From positions 1,155,501 through 1,219,500 of the forward strand of contig NZ_LR699166.1 in the NCBI RefSeq assembly GCF_902459525.1: 64,000 nt of DNA, written 5' to 3'. The first letter of the stretch is position 1. Every line of letters begins with the position of its first letter. Under the pieces are notes generated by a model. The model saw nothing but the letters and a program-made list of their open reading frames with translations. It ran no database searches and had not been told where the DNA came from. This document shows, one piece after another, positions 34,192 to 43,618 of the stretch. Made by a program: the position numbers and the translations under genes. The DNA is from Sideroxydans sp. CL21. GTDB lineage: Bacteria; Pseudomonadota; Gammaproteobacteria; Burkholderiales; Gallionellaceae.

Positions 34192-36213
34192 TCAGTTTGA
34201 TTCTTCCTTCGCCATCTCCAGTTCCAGCCAGCCTTCTTCCAGCTCCGCAACTTTTGCGGCGAGCCGCAAATGCTCGGCGTTGAGCTGGTTCACTTTCGCG
34301 CGATCCGGATTCGCATAGGTGGCGGGATCGGCGAGTTGCTGGTCGACGGCGGCGAGTTCGGCTTGCGCCGCAGCCAACGCCGTTTCGAGCTTGTTCTGTT
34401 TGGATTGCAGCGCCTTGCGGTTGGGCTTGGGCGCGTTCTGCGAGCGCGGCTTCTCAACCTGCGGTTGCGCGACGGCCTCGCGCGGGCGGCGGGTCTCGAT
34501 CCAGCTCTTGTAGTCTTCGAGGTCGCCGTCGAACAGTTTGGCTTCGCCGTCGGCGACCAGCCACAGTTCGTCGGCCACGGCCCGGATCAGGCTGCGGTCG
34601 TGCGACACGATCACCACGGCGCCGGTGTATTCCTCCAGCGCGATGGTGAGCGCGTCGCGCATGTCGAGGTCGAGGTGGTTGGTGGGTTCGTCCAGCAGCA
34701 ACAGGTGCGGTTTCTGCCAGGCCAGCAGCGCCAATGCGAGGCGGCTCTTTTCGCCGCCGGAGAAGCTGGCTACCGGGCGGTCTTCGCTGTCCCCGGCGAG
34801 ACCGAAACGACCGAGGAAGTTGCGCAGTGCCAGTGTGGTTTCCTTGGGTGCCAGGCGTTCCATGTGTTGCAGCGGTGTGGCGGCGCTGTCGAGATTCTCC
34901 AACTGGTGCTGCGCGAAGTAGCCGATGCGGATATCGGGCGTGAACTCGAGCTTGCCGGCGGTGGGCTGCAGTTCGCCCACCAGCAGCTTGATCAGCGTCG
35001 ACTTGCCCGCGCCGTTGGGGCCGAGCAGGGCGATGCGCGCACCGGCGCGCAGCACCAGCTCAACGTTTTGAAACAGCACCTTGCCGCGAGACTCGCGTAG
35101 CGAGACGTTCGCTCCCTCGCCCGCAGGAATGGAAAGTTGCCTTTCTCGTTCGCTTCCTCGCCCGCTTGCGGGAGAGGATTGAGGAGAGGGTATTCCCGGG
35201 AGAGGGTTGGGGGGAGGGGAATGGGCAGCGCTTTTGCCCTGCCCATTGTCGCCATAGGCGAAGCCCATTTTCTCGGCGCGCAGCAACAGGTCGGGGCTGC
35301 GCTCCGGCGCTTCGATTTCCAGTTCGAAATGGCCGTCGGTGACATGCACGGCGGCGATGCGCGTGATGCGGTCCAGCGCCTTGATGCGGCTTTGCGCCTG
35401 CTTGGCCTTGGTGGCCTGGGCACGGAAGCGGCGCACGAAATCTTCCAGATGGGCGATCTTCTCCTGCTGCTTGTTGAAGGCCTGGTTCTGCTGCGCGATG
35501 CGCTCGGCGCGGGCGCGCTCGAAGTCGTCGTAGTCGCCGGTGTAGGTGTCGATGGTCTGGTCGTGCACATGGGCGATGCGGTTGACGCAGGCATTGAGGA
35601 ATTCGCGGTCGTGCGAGACGAGCAGGATGCTGCCGGGATAGCGCGCCAGGTATTGCTCCAGCCAGAGGATGGCTTCGAGGTCGAGGTGGTTGGTGGGTTC
35701 GTCGAGCAGCAGCAGGTCGGCGCGGTGCATCAGCGCGCGTGCCAAGTTCAGGCGCATGCGCCAGCCGCCGGAGAAGCTGGCGACGGTGCGTTCCAGTGTG
35801 TCGTTGGCGAAACCCAGTCCGTTCAGCAGTTGCGCGGCGCGCGCCTTGGCACCGTAGCCGTCGATGGCTTCATAACGGTGCTGCGCGTCGAACCATGCCG
35901 TATCGTGGTTCTCCTTTGCCAGAGTCTTCTCCAGCAGGCGCAGTTCGGTATCGCCGTCGAGCACGAATTCGAGTGCGGGCATGTCGGAGTTGGCGATCTC
36001 CTGCTCGACGTAGGCGATGGTCTTTCCGGACTGCATGGAGATCTCGCCGCCGTCCGGCTTGATCTCGCCGCGAATCAGTCGGAACAGCGTGGATTTGCCG
36101 CAGCCGTTCTTGCCGACGAGGCCGATGCGCTGGTCGGCGAAGGCCTGTAGATTCACGTTCTGGAGTAGCGGGATGCCGCCTTGCAGGTAAGTCAGGTTCT
36201 GGATATTGAGCAT
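34192..36213 (-). CDS. ABC-F ATPase (YheS-like) with in-frame repeat insertion
   Basis: This 673-residue ribosome-associated ABC-F protein has two ATPase domains: P-loops GKNGCGKST and GPNGAGKST, signatures FSGGWRMR and FSGGEKSR, and Walker B LLLDEPTNHLD in both. The C-terminal coiled coil (about 590-670) is Glu/Ala-rich. Between the linker and the second ATPase domain, after GFAYGDNGQGK, about 53 residues rich in Pro, Ser and Arg (SPPPNPLPGIPSPQSS and following) are encoded by palindromic repeat DNA. The frame stays open and the second domain is intact, so the protein is probably functional. The closest type is YheS, about 637 residues. Confidence 0.92.
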   Translation of the reverse strand: MLNIQNLTYLQGGIPLLQNVNLQAFADQRIGLVGKNGCGKSTLFRLIRGEIKPDGGEISMQSGKTIAYVEQEIANSDMPALEFVLDGDTELRLLEKTLAKENHDTAWFDAQHRYEAIDGYGAKARAAQLLNGLGFANDTLERTVASFSGGWRMRLNLARALMHRADLLLLDEPTNHLDLEAILWLEQYLARYPGSILLVSHDREFLNACVNRIAHVHDQTIDTYTGDYDDFERARAERIAQQNQAFNKQQEKIAHLEDFVRRFRAQATKAKQAQSRIKALDRITRIAAVHVTDGHFELEIEAPERSPDLLLRAEKMGFAYGDNGQGKSAAHSPPPNPLPGIPSPQSSPASGRGSERERQLSIPAGEGANVSLRESRGKVLFQNVELVLRAGARIALLGPNGAGKSTLIKLLVGELQPTAGKLEFTPDIRIGYFAQHQLENLDSAATPLQHMERLAPKETTLALRNFLGRFGLAGDSEDRPVASFSGGEKSRLALALLAWQKPHLLLLDEPTNHLDLDMRDALTIALEEYTGAVVIVSHDRSLIRAVADELWLVADGEAKLFDGDLEDYKSWIETRRPREAVAQPQVEKPRSQNAPKPNRKALQSKQNKLETALAAAQAELAAVDQQLADPATYANPDRAKVNQLNAEHLRLAAKVAELEEGWLELEMAKEESN
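35086..35245. repeat. Palindromic repeat cluster inserted in the ABC-F gene
   Basis: On the minus strand it reads CCCCTCCCCCCAACCCTCTC and CCCTCTCCTCAATCCTCTCC, then CTCCCGCAAGCGGGCGAGG. These are units of the same family as 9511-9543 and 19195-19228. The insert is a multiple of three and contains no stop in the gene's frame. Borders are approximate. Confidence 0.8.
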
Positions 36214-36358
36214 GGGTGCGATGATAGCAGAAGGGACGGTCTGGCTCGCTCATGGCAATGGGGCTACTATCGCGACGACATCGTGATGCAATGAAATGAA
36301 AGGGAGATAATCGGATAACTTGCTCAAACAGTTTCCTTCAGTTATCCAATCGATCACT

Positions 36359-37039
36359 ATGCATAAAAAGACCTGGCTTAGTTGGAGCAGCGGCAAAGAC
36401 AGCGCGTGGGCGCTGCACCTGCTGCGCCAGTCCGGCGAGCACGAGGTGACCGGGCTGTTCACCACCATCAATGCCGCATTCCAGCGCGTGGCCATGCATG
36501 CCGTGCGCGTTGAGTTGCTGAAGCGGCAGGCAGAGGCGGTCGGCCTGCCGTTGCATCTGATCGAGATTCCCTATCCCTGTTCCGATGAGCAATATGACTA
36601 CGCGATGACTGACTTTGTGATGCTCGCCCGCAACAACGGTGTGCAATGCATGGCGTTCGGCGATCTGTATCTGCAGGATATCCGGCGCTACCGCGAAGAA
36701 CGCTTGCAGGGTACCGGTATCGAGCCGATATTTCCCTTGTGGAACAAGCCGACGCGGGCATTGCTGGAAGAGATGCTGGTGAGCGGCTTGCGTGCCTGCC
36801 TCACCTGTATCGATCCTCGGGTGTTGCCTGCAGGGTTTGCCGGGCGCGAATTGACGACCGCGTTGGTGGACAGCATGCCATCCGGCATTGACCCGTGCGG
36901 AGAGAATGGAGAGTTTCACACCTTTGTCTTCGACGGACCGATGTTCGCACAGCCATTAGATATCGAGATGGGCGAGGTGCTTGAACGCGATGGATTTGTG
37001 TTTGCGGATTGCCGCTTGCGCGGTACGCCGGCGGGATGA
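36359..37039 (+). CDS. ATP pyrophosphatase, diphthine-ammonia ligase-like (DUF71)
   Basis: The 226-residue PP-loop ATPase starts MHKKTWLSWSSGKDSAWALH, with the SSGKDS motif near the N-terminus as usual. The C-terminal EFHTFVFDGPMF block is the family's signature. In eukaryotes and archaea the family makes diphthamide, which bacteria lack, so the bacterial substrate is unknown. I use ATG 36359 because the motif position matches the family; a TTG 13 codons upstream is also in frame. The gene ends before a bidirectional terminator. Confidence 0.87.
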   Translation: MHKKTWLSWSSGKDSAWALHLLRQSGEHEVTGLFTTINAAFQRVAMHAVRVELLKRQAEAVGLPLHLIEIPYPCSDEQYDYAMTDFVMLARNNGVQCMAFGDLYLQDIRRYREERLQGTGIEPIFPLWNKPTRALLEEMLVSGLRACLTCIDPRVLPAGFAGRELTTALVDSMPSGIDPCGENGEFHTFVFDGPMFAQPLDIEMGEVLERDGFVFADCRLRGTPAG

Positions 37040-37114
37040 ATTGGCAGTTGGGGGGCAGTCAATGAGCAAGCAATGAATCGTTAAAAAGGCCTGTGCCTGA
37101 TGGTGGTCGGTAAT

Positions 37115-37141
37115 AAAAAGAGGGCTTGACGCCCTCTTTTT
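37115..37141. terminator. Bidirectional rho-independent terminator
   Basis: GAGGGC-TTGAC-GCCCTC has a run of five A before it and a run of T after it, so it can stop transcription from the DUF71 gene on the plus strand and from the lipoprotein gene on the minus strand. Confidence 0.85.
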
Positions 37142-37163
37142 GTTTCCATGTTTTTGCCGGTAC

Positions 37164-37727
37164 TTACTGCCTCACGATTTTCTCGCCTTCGACTTTGATC
37201 ATGTCGCCCGCCATGACGCCGGGAGCCGTTGTGTAACGAATGACGCGCTCTTCACCGTTTCCCAGTTTCACGGTCACATCATAGACGTTGGTTTTTTTGA
37301 TTTTTTTCTCGACCGTATTTCCGGCAAACGCTCCGCCTACCAAGCCAGCCAGCGTCGCCAGATCGCGGCCCGTACCTTGACCGACTTGATTGCCGATGAT
37401 GCCGCCCGCCACCCCTCCGGCAATCACGCCCAGACCCGAGCCTTTGCCTTCCTGTTCGATTTCCTTGACGGAAACGACCACGCCACAATTGTCACAGGCG
37501 ACCTTCCTTTCAGACTCTGCCGGAACGGCTTTCTCATGCGCGACGCGACCGGCTTCCGAGGCCGGTTCTCTGACGCCGTGTTCGGCTGCTTTCTCTTTTG
37601 CCAGTTCGGCTTTTACCTTGGCCGCGATCTCTTCGTCCGAAACTTTTTGCGAGCAACCGCTGAATGCCAGTATGCCGAGTAAGGACAGAATCGCGAATGC
37701 ACTGCTACGTGTTGTCTTGGTATTCAA
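37164..37727 (-). CDS. Glycine-zipper outer membrane lipoprotein (SlyB-like)
   Basis: The 187-residue lipoprotein has signal peptide and lipobox LAFSGC with the modified Cys at about residue 25. A charged helical linker (SDEEIAAKVKAELAKEKAAE) follows. A CDNCGVVVSVKEIEQEGKGS segment leads into a glycine zipper (GVIAGGVAGGIIGNQVGQG and LAGLVGGAFAGN) that forms a paired helix in the membrane. The C-terminal beta part VYDVTVKLGNGEERVIRY is typical of the SlyB/Pcp group. Its role is probably envelope integrity or stress. Confidence 0.9.
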   Translation of the reverse strand: MNTKTTRSSAFAILSLLGILAFSGCSQKVSDEEIAAKVKAELAKEKAAEHGVREPASEAGRVAHEKAVPAESERKVACDNCGVVVSVKEIEQEGKGSGLGVIAGGVAGGIIGNQVGQGTGRDLATLAGLVGGAFAGNTVEKKIKKTNVYDVTVKLGNGEERVIRYTTAPGVMAGDMIKVEGEKIVRQ

Positions 37728-38139
37728 AATGGCCTCTATAAGTCATTGTTGGGATAGCGATAAATTGCAGGTGCCGAAGTTGGCTTGCAGTTGAACCTGC
37801 GGGCTCGCCCGGCACTTGCTTCGATTGGAATAGCGATTATCTGGTTAGTTCAATCTGTCCCGCGTTGATGGTAGACAGGTTGCTCCGGATTCCAGTGAGT
37901 CGATCGGATATCAACCTGAAAAAGTTTATCCGAACTGAGTGTCATTCATCCACTTTTTTGAGTTCGCATGAGCAGAGTCCATTTTATCTGCATCCAACAT
38001 CCAGCGCTCATCTCTGCAACAGAAGGGCAGGATTAGCCGCGGTAAACGCAGGGTCAAGTGAAGGTGAATGGCAGAAAATCGTGGTATGTTTCCGTGAACT
38101 TTTGTCATGCAGACTATTCTCCTGCCTAGATGCAACGTG
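37728..38139. other. Intergenic region, no gene seen
   Basis: This 412-base divergent gap lies between the lipoprotein and a GGDEF gene. It contains a direct repeat TTGG(G/A)ATAGCGAT at 37747 and 37824, and an inverted pair GTGCCG/CGGCAC between them. No reading frame with a ribosome site is convincing. Promoters for both flanking genes are expected here. Confidence 0.5.
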
Positions 38140-39768
38140 ATGTTTAGAACTATTTCCGGGCTTTTCCTCCGCGTTGCCACAGTTTCATGGCTTCCATGGT
38201 TACTGTGCATCTTGCCTATGGCCAGCATGGCGTCCCCGTTGAGATTGGATGGCAACTGGTATCAAGCACCCGCCGATTGGGCTTACGATGGACGGCACAT
38301 CCCGAACAATACCGAACTGACCCCTGTCGATCTTGTTTCCCATACCGGCGGACGTTTCATCTTTGAAGCTGACCTGTTGATAGACCAGCCCGGCACCCAG
38401 GTTCTGGACTTCAAGAATTCCAGCGTGATCGGCGTGTTCCGCCACTGGATATTCGATAGCAAGGGCCGACAGGTAGGTTCGGCCGAAGGGGGCATCGAGA
38501 GCGCTGCCGAGAATACATTCCTGCTGCGCCATGGAAGAGAGTTCCAACTGCCTCCGGGCCACTATCGTCTGATCACCGAAATCTCCGCGCCATTCTTTCT
38601 CGCTCATCCGCAACCTTATATCGATTCATTGGCGCATTACCGGCAGGCCATCAAGCCGGGCAATGCGCTGGTATTTCTCTGCATGGGGATACTGCTTGGC
38701 CTTGCCATCTATTATTCCGCGCTTGCTCTGGTGCGGAATAATGTCGTGGACGGGATGTATGCGCTGTTCATTCTGGGCAACCTGCTATACAACGGCACGG
38801 CACTGCTGGTCTATCCCGACCTGTTCGGCATGCACTGGTTTTACCTCATCAGCATGCCCATCCTGTTCTCCAACTGTGCCTATGCGGTGTTCGTGATCAC
38901 GCTGCTGGATATCCGCCGCGACAGCAATCCGCGCCTGTATCGGCTGGGTATATGGCTGCTTGCATTGCTCGGAATTTTCGTTCTGTTGGCGTTGTTAAAA
39001 CCTCACTGGTCGCTTGAGCTGGATCGCTACGGTGTGGGGCTGTTCCTGTTCTTCGGCCTGGTCTCGGGCATCGTGCGCGCGAGGCAAGGCGAAACCACCG
39101 CACGCCTGTACCTGGTTGCCATCGTCACCTTCTGCGTGCTGGGCTTTACCTCTATCGCTCTCGGCAGGCTGCCCGGCGTCTTCACTTTCTATATGGAGCA
39201 TATGGGGCTGGCGGCAGTGACGGTCGAAGTGTTGCTGCTGGCACTGGTGGTCGCGCAGCAGTTTGCGCAAATGCACAGGGAAAGGGACAGTGCCCTGACG
39301 CAAGCCCGAAGAAACAGAAAGCTTGCCCAAACTGACGCATTGACCGGCTTGCCGAACCGTTACGCGCTCGAATTGGCCCTGGCGCAATTACCCGCGGAGG
39401 GAAGCCTGACCTTCATTGATCTCGACGGACTCAAGCACTATAACGACCGTTTCGGTCACGAGCGCGGCGACGAATTGCTGTGCAGCTTCTCCCGGAATCT
39501 GAAGAACCTGTTGCCGGAATGCGCCTGTCTGCATCGCCTGGGGGGTGACGAATTTGCCATCACCTGCAAGGAAGGCGACATATCCCGGACTGAGGCCCGG
39601 ATCGGTGACGCGATGAATGCTCTGCATGCCGAAGGCTTCGAGTCTGCGGGCGTCAGTTTCGGCTCGGTCAGGGTGGCGGAGAATCCCGCCAAGGACAGAC
39701 TGATGCGCATGGCAGACGATCGCATGTATGAGAGCAAACGTCGCGGCAAAGTACTGCAGCCATCCTGA
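38140..39768 (+). CDS. Diguanylate cyclase with 7TMR-DISM sensor
   Basis: This 542-residue membrane protein has a signal peptide (residues 1-32), a periplasmic domain of the 7TMR-DISM type (WYQAPADWAYDGRHIPN, VLDFKNSSVIGVFRHW), about seven membrane helices (about 190-380) and a GGDEF domain (LTGLPNRYALE, LDGLKHYNDRFGH, HRLGGDEFAI). The inhibitory RxxD site is absent. The start is uncertain; an ATG 11 codons upstream at 38107 has no better ribosome site. A Cys-free periplasmic sensor suggests a small ligand, unknown. Confidence 0.9.
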   Translation: MFRTISGLFLRVATVSWLPWLLCILPMASMASPLRLDGNWYQAPADWAYDGRHIPNNTELTPVDLVSHTGGRFIFEADLLIDQPGTQVLDFKNSSVIGVFRHWIFDSKGRQVGSAEGGIESAAENTFLLRHGREFQLPPGHYRLITEISAPFFLAHPQPYIDSLAHYRQAIKPGNALVFLCMGILLGLAIYYSALALVRNNVVDGMYALFILGNLLYNGTALLVYPDLFGMHWFYLISMPILFSNCAYAVFVITLLDIRRDSNPRLYRLGIWLLALLGIFVLLALLKPHWSLELDRYGVGLFLFFGLVSGIVRARQGETTARLYLVAIVTFCVLGFTSIALGRLPGVFTFYMEHMGLAAVTVEVLLLALVVAQQFAQMHRERDSALTQARRNRKLAQTDALTGLPNRYALELALAQLPAEGSLTFIDLDGLKHYNDRFGHERGDELLCSFSRNLKNLLPECACLHRLGGDEFAITCKEGDISRTEARIGDAMNALHAEGFESAGVSFGSVRVAENPAKDRLMRMADDRMYESKRRGKVLQPS

Positions 39769-39872
39769 GGGCAATCAGGGCCGGTCCCGATTTCCTTGTT
39801 CTTTCTGCCCGGTCAAGTTCGTAACGGATTTATGATGTCGTCCGCAATGGCGACTATTGGGAGTTTATATCC

Positions 39873-41360
39873 ATGGCAAATACCAACACTCTGGCGAGGC
39901 TGCATCCACGGTCAGTCTGGGCGCACTTCGCCACGCTATGCGAGATCCCGCGATCCTCGCTGCACGAGGCGGCGTTGCGCGAACGTCTGATCGAATGGGC
40001 ACAGGCACGCCACATCGCCACCCGCGTTGACGAGGCGGGCAACCTGATCCTGCAGAAGCCGGCCAGCCCCGGATGCGAGTCGATGCCCGGCGTGATCATG
40101 CAAGGCCATCTCGATATGGTGTGCCAGGCCAATGCCGGAACGCGGCACGATTTCGAGCGCGACCCGATCGACCCGCAGGTGCGCGACGGCTGGGTGGTGG
40201 CGGAGGGCACGACGCTGGGCGCGGACAACGGCATCGGCGTCGCGTTGGCGCTGGCCGCGCTTGAAGAGCCCGGTCTGGCACATCCGCCGCTGGAGGTGCT
40301 GCTCACTGTCAATGAGGAATCCGGCATGGACGGTGCGCGCGGTCTGGCGGCCGGCACGTTGCAGGGCAATACGCTGATCAATCTGGATACCGAGGAATGG
40401 GGGCATTTCTATCTGGGCTGCGCGGGCGGCGTGGATGTGGAGTTGCGCCACGATTGCGAGATGCATGCGTTGCCGCAAGACTTTGTGATTCTGCGCTTCG
40501 ATGTGTCCGGGCTGCGCGGCGGACACTCCGGCATCGACATCCATCTCGGGCGCGGCAATGCAATCAAGCTGCTGGCGGAAGCGCTGCGCGACCTGTCCGC
40601 ACATACCGACCTGTGCCTGATCGAACTGAATGGAGGTACGGCGCGCAATGCCATTCCGCGCGAAGCCTTTGCCGTGTGCGCGCTGCCTGTTGCCGCAGCG
40701 CTGAATATCGATGAGTGGGTGGTGCATCGGCATGAGGCCTGGCGGCAACGGTTTGCGGAGGCGGATGCGAATGTGGCGTTTTCGTGCAGAGCGGATGAGA
40801 TGCCTGTGGGGAATGCCATTCATCATGCGGAACGAGATCGCCTGCTGACTTTTCTCGATATCGCCGCGAATGGCGTTTCGCGCATGAGCGACGACTTCCC
40901 AGGTGTGGTCGACACGTCGGACAACCTGGGGGTGGCGCGGCTGGCGCATGGCGCATTCCATGCCACCTTCAAGGTGCGCTCGCTGCACGACGGACGGGCG
41001 GATGCGCTGGCCGACAAGCTGATCGCACATGCCGCCGGTTATGCGCTGCGTGCCTGGAAGGACGGTATGTATCCGGGTTGGACGCCGAATCCGTCGTCAA
41101 AACTGCTCGGGTTGTGCCAGCAGGTCTATATCGCGCAATTTGGCCAGCCCGCCAGCCTGCAGGTGATTCATGCCGGACTGGAATGCGGCCTGCTCGCCGC
41201 CAGCCATCCGTATCTGGACATGATCTCCTTCGGCCCCGACATCCAGGGCGCCCACGCCCCCGGCGAATGCGTTGAGATAGAATCCGTCGGGCGTTGCTGG
41301 CAGTTGCTCAAGGCAGTGTTGCAGGCACTCGCATCAAGATCGGGCGGCTGTTCCGAATAA
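39873..41360 (+). CDS. pepD: Aminoacyl-histidine dipeptidase
   Basis: This 495-residue M20 family zinc peptidase cleaves Xaa-His dipeptides and other small dipeptides in the cytoplasm. The metal-binding sites are seen in GVIMQGHLDMVCQ, GTTLGADNGIGVALALA, NEESGMDGARGL and LINLDTEEWGHFY. The gene starts at ATG 39873, 33 bases after an ATG-rich leader. The codon use is GC-rich, like hyb. The gene is monocistronic as far as I can see. Confidence 0.95.
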   Translation: MANTNTLARLHPRSVWAHFATLCEIPRSSLHEAALRERLIEWAQARHIATRVDEAGNLILQKPASPGCESMPGVIMQGHLDMVCQANAGTRHDFERDPIDPQVRDGWVVAEGTTLGADNGIGVALALAALEEPGLAHPPLEVLLTVNEESGMDGARGLAAGTLQGNTLINLDTEEWGHFYLGCAGGVDVELRHDCEMHALPQDFVILRFDVSGLRGGHSGIDIHLGRGNAIKLLAEALRDLSAHTDLCLIELNGGTARNAIPREAFAVCALPVAAALNIDEWVVHRHEAWRQRFAEADANVAFSCRADEMPVGNAIHHAERDRLLTFLDIAANGVSRMSDDFPGVVDTSDNLGVARLAHGAFHATFKVRSLHDGRADALADKLIAHAAGYALRAWKDGMYPGWTPNPSSKLLGLCQQVYIAQFGQPASLQVIHAGLECGLLAASHPYLDMISFGPDIQGAHAPGECVEIESVGRCWQLLKAVLQALASRSGGCSE

Positions 41361-41630
41361 TCGCTACGAATCACTTTATGCTGAATACCTTGATGCAGAA
41401 CCTGTGGACATGGACGCGCTGGGGATGCGACGGGATAGAGTCGCATTCTTTCCGGCGCAAGATATTTCATGTCGATGTGGCTGCGCTTATGGCGATCATT
41501 TCGATGGCTCTTTTCGCCGTGCCCAATGCGCTGACGGAAAATTCGGCCCTGATCATGTGTGAGATAACCCGCAATTGTCGACAGCTGCCTGAGCAGTCAA
41601 TGGCAGTTCCATACCGGAATAGGATTTTCG

Positions 41631-42026
41631 ATGGGGCAATCCATGCCTGATCATGGCTGCATGATTCGTCTCGACCAGGCGCTGAAAGCTTGGGGAACTC
41701 CCGATTTTCCCGAGGTGCTCAAGCAGGAGCTTGTGCAATTGGGCGCGGGCCGACTGCCGTTGCAGCAGGGCTTGTCCATCGGCAACTATGTGGCAGACGC
41801 GCCGATCTCCGTCGTGATCAACCGTATTTCCGGGATGGGCGATGTCATTTGCGTCACGGCAGGGATATTTTTCAAGGGCGTGATCGGCGGATGCAGCTGC
41901 ACTGACGATCCCACCCCCGCAAGCGATATCAATGAGTATTGCGAACTGCAGCTGGAGATCGCCGGAACCGGTGTGGCGACGGCGATTGTGCTGGAGCCTG
42001 ACGGTGGCTGGAGTGGCTTGCCTTGA
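41631..42026 (+). CDS. Hypothetical protein
   Basis: The 131-residue soluble protein starts after an AGGA site eight bases before the ATG. The segment APISVVINRISGMGDVICVTAGIFFKGVIGGCSCTDDPTP is the most structured part and has two cysteines. The C-terminus EYCELQLEIAGTGVATAIVL looks like beta strands. I do not recognise the family. The 270 bases before it, after pepD, hold only a doubtful reading frame. Confidence 0.6.
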   Translation: MGQSMPDHGCMIRLDQALKAWGTPDFPEVLKQELVQLGAGRLPLQQGLSIGNYVADAPISVVINRISGMGDVICVTAGIFFKGVIGGCSCTDDPTPASDINEYCELQLEIAGTGVATAIVLEPDGGWSGLP

Positions 42027-42223
42027 AGCGTTGTATCGGCCATTCCGGGCGTTATCCCTGTCTGCAAGTCTGGTATCGAGGCCAAGTGCAGTAAAATTTC
42101 TGGGGCAGGAGTGCAACAGTTTCACGAATACCCCCACCAGCCTTCTGTACAATGGCGGACTTGCCTAAAGCCAACCGAATACTGTCGTTTTGTAACATTC
42201 ATTGAACCGGAGTCCATTTTTTT

Positions 42224-43540
42224 ATGAAAGCACCCATTTCTCTACGCGAAGTTCCCCAGTCCAACATCTTTCGCAAAGGCGATGTCTTTGTGTTGTTCGG
42301 CGAGCTGTTCGGACGCGGCTATGCCAATGGTTTGATCAACGAGGCGCGCAAGGCCGGCATGACTATCGTCGGTGTCACCGTGGGCCGTCGCGATGAGAAC
42401 AATGCGCTGCGCGCGCTGACTGCCGAGGAGCTGGCGACCGCAGAAGCGAATCTGGGCGGGCGCATCATCAATGTGCCGCTGATGGCGGGCTTCGATCTGG
42501 ATGCCCCCGCGGGTGAGCCTACCCCGACCGATCTGCTGGCCGATATGACGCTCAAGAGCTGGCAGGATGACAAGCTGGACTGGGCACATATTGAAAAATG
42601 CCGCGCGGTGGGCGTGAAGCGCTTCAAGGATTCCGTGGCCAGGGTGATGACCGAGCTGGATGGCATGATCCCGGACGGCAGCAATGCTTTCTTTGCCCAT
42701 ACCATGGCGGGCGGCATCCCCAAGGTGAAAGTGTTCCTGGCTATCGCCAACCGCATCTATAAAGGCCGCGGTGAACGCTTCCTGTCGTCCGGCGCCCTGC
42801 TCGACAGCGATCTGGGCAAGCTGATCATGATGAATTTCGACGAGGTCACCGCGAACACTTTCCAGCATCTGATCGAAGGCAGCGCGGCGATCCGCGCGCG
42901 TCTCGAAAAGGCAGGCGGCCAGGTGCGTTACTCGGCCTACGGTTATCACGGCACCGAGATACTCATCGATGACCGGTACCAGTGGCAGACCTACACCAAC
43001 TATACCCAGGGCAAGGCGAAGATGCGCCTCGAGCGTATCGCCGAAGATGCCTGGAAGCAGGGCGTCAAGGCCACGGTCTACAACTGCCCGGAGATACGCA
43101 CCAACTCTTCCGATATTTTTGTGGGCGTGGAGCTCTCGCTGTTCCCGTTGCTCAAGGCATTGAAGAAGGAAAACGGCGGCGCCTGGGCTGAAGCGCAATG
43201 GCAAGCCTGTCGCGATGTGCTGCAGGAAGGACATACGCTGGAAAGCTTGTTGCAGAAGATCGATGCCTACAATGCCAGCGATGTGATGAAAGGATTCCGC
43301 AACTTCGAGGCCTGGCCCATGCCGAACTCGGCCGAACTGGCCGAGGTGATGATAGGCACGTCGGACGAGATCACGAAGATGCACAAGAGCCGCGATGCGT
43401 TGGTGACCGATGTGCTGAGTTCCCTGGTGCTGGAAGGTACCGGCCCGTTGATGTTCCATGAGTCATCCAATCCGGCCGCGCCCGTGCTGTGGCTGAACCA
43501 CGACGTGATTGCAAAACAGCTCAATTCAATGCATCGGTGA
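42224..43540 (+). CDS. Conserved protein, FabMG/enoyl-reductase-like (tentative)
   Basis: The 438-residue cytoplasmic protein reads MKAPISLREVPQSNIFRKGD, followed by a Rossmann-like glycine-rich stretch VFVLFGELFGRGYANGLINE and VGVTVGRRDENNALRAL. Other conserved-looking blocks are GSNAFFAHTMAGGIPKVKVF, YSAYGYHGTEILIDDRYQWQ and the tail ESSNPAAPVLWLNHDV. It resembles proteins that databases label enoyl-ACP reductase FabMG-like, but I know that only from memory and cannot prove the activity. It has GC-rich codons and stands alone. Confidence 0.6.
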   Translation: MKAPISLREVPQSNIFRKGDVFVLFGELFGRGYANGLINEARKAGMTIVGVTVGRRDENNALRALTAEELATAEANLGGRIINVPLMAGFDLDAPAGEPTPTDLLADMTLKSWQDDKLDWAHIEKCRAVGVKRFKDSVARVMTELDGMIPDGSNAFFAHTMAGGIPKVKVFLAIANRIYKGRGERFLSSGALLDSDLGKLIMMNFDEVTANTFQHLIEGSAAIRARLEKAGGQVRYSAYGYHGTEILIDDRYQWQTYTNYTQGKAKMRLERIAEDAWKQGVKATVYNCPEIRTNSSDIFVGVELSLFPLLKALKKENGGAWAEAQWQACRDVLQEGHTLESLLQKIDAYNASDVMKGFRNFEAWPMPNSAELAEVMIGTSDEITKMHKSRDALVTDVLSSLVLEGTGPLMFHESSNPAAPVLWLNHDVIAKQLNSMHR

Positions 43541-43618
43541 AATTCTGCGGATGTGCCCGGAACGGCTTCGAGACGGGCTTGGTCGGGAGGTTTCTGCATG
43601 GATGAAACGAGGAATGGA

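Noticed and set aside
41381-41650. Possible 89-codon gene with one hydrophobic helix (MLNTLMQNLWTW)
   Set aside because: It overlaps the better supported gene at 41631, has no clear ribosome site and no family match.
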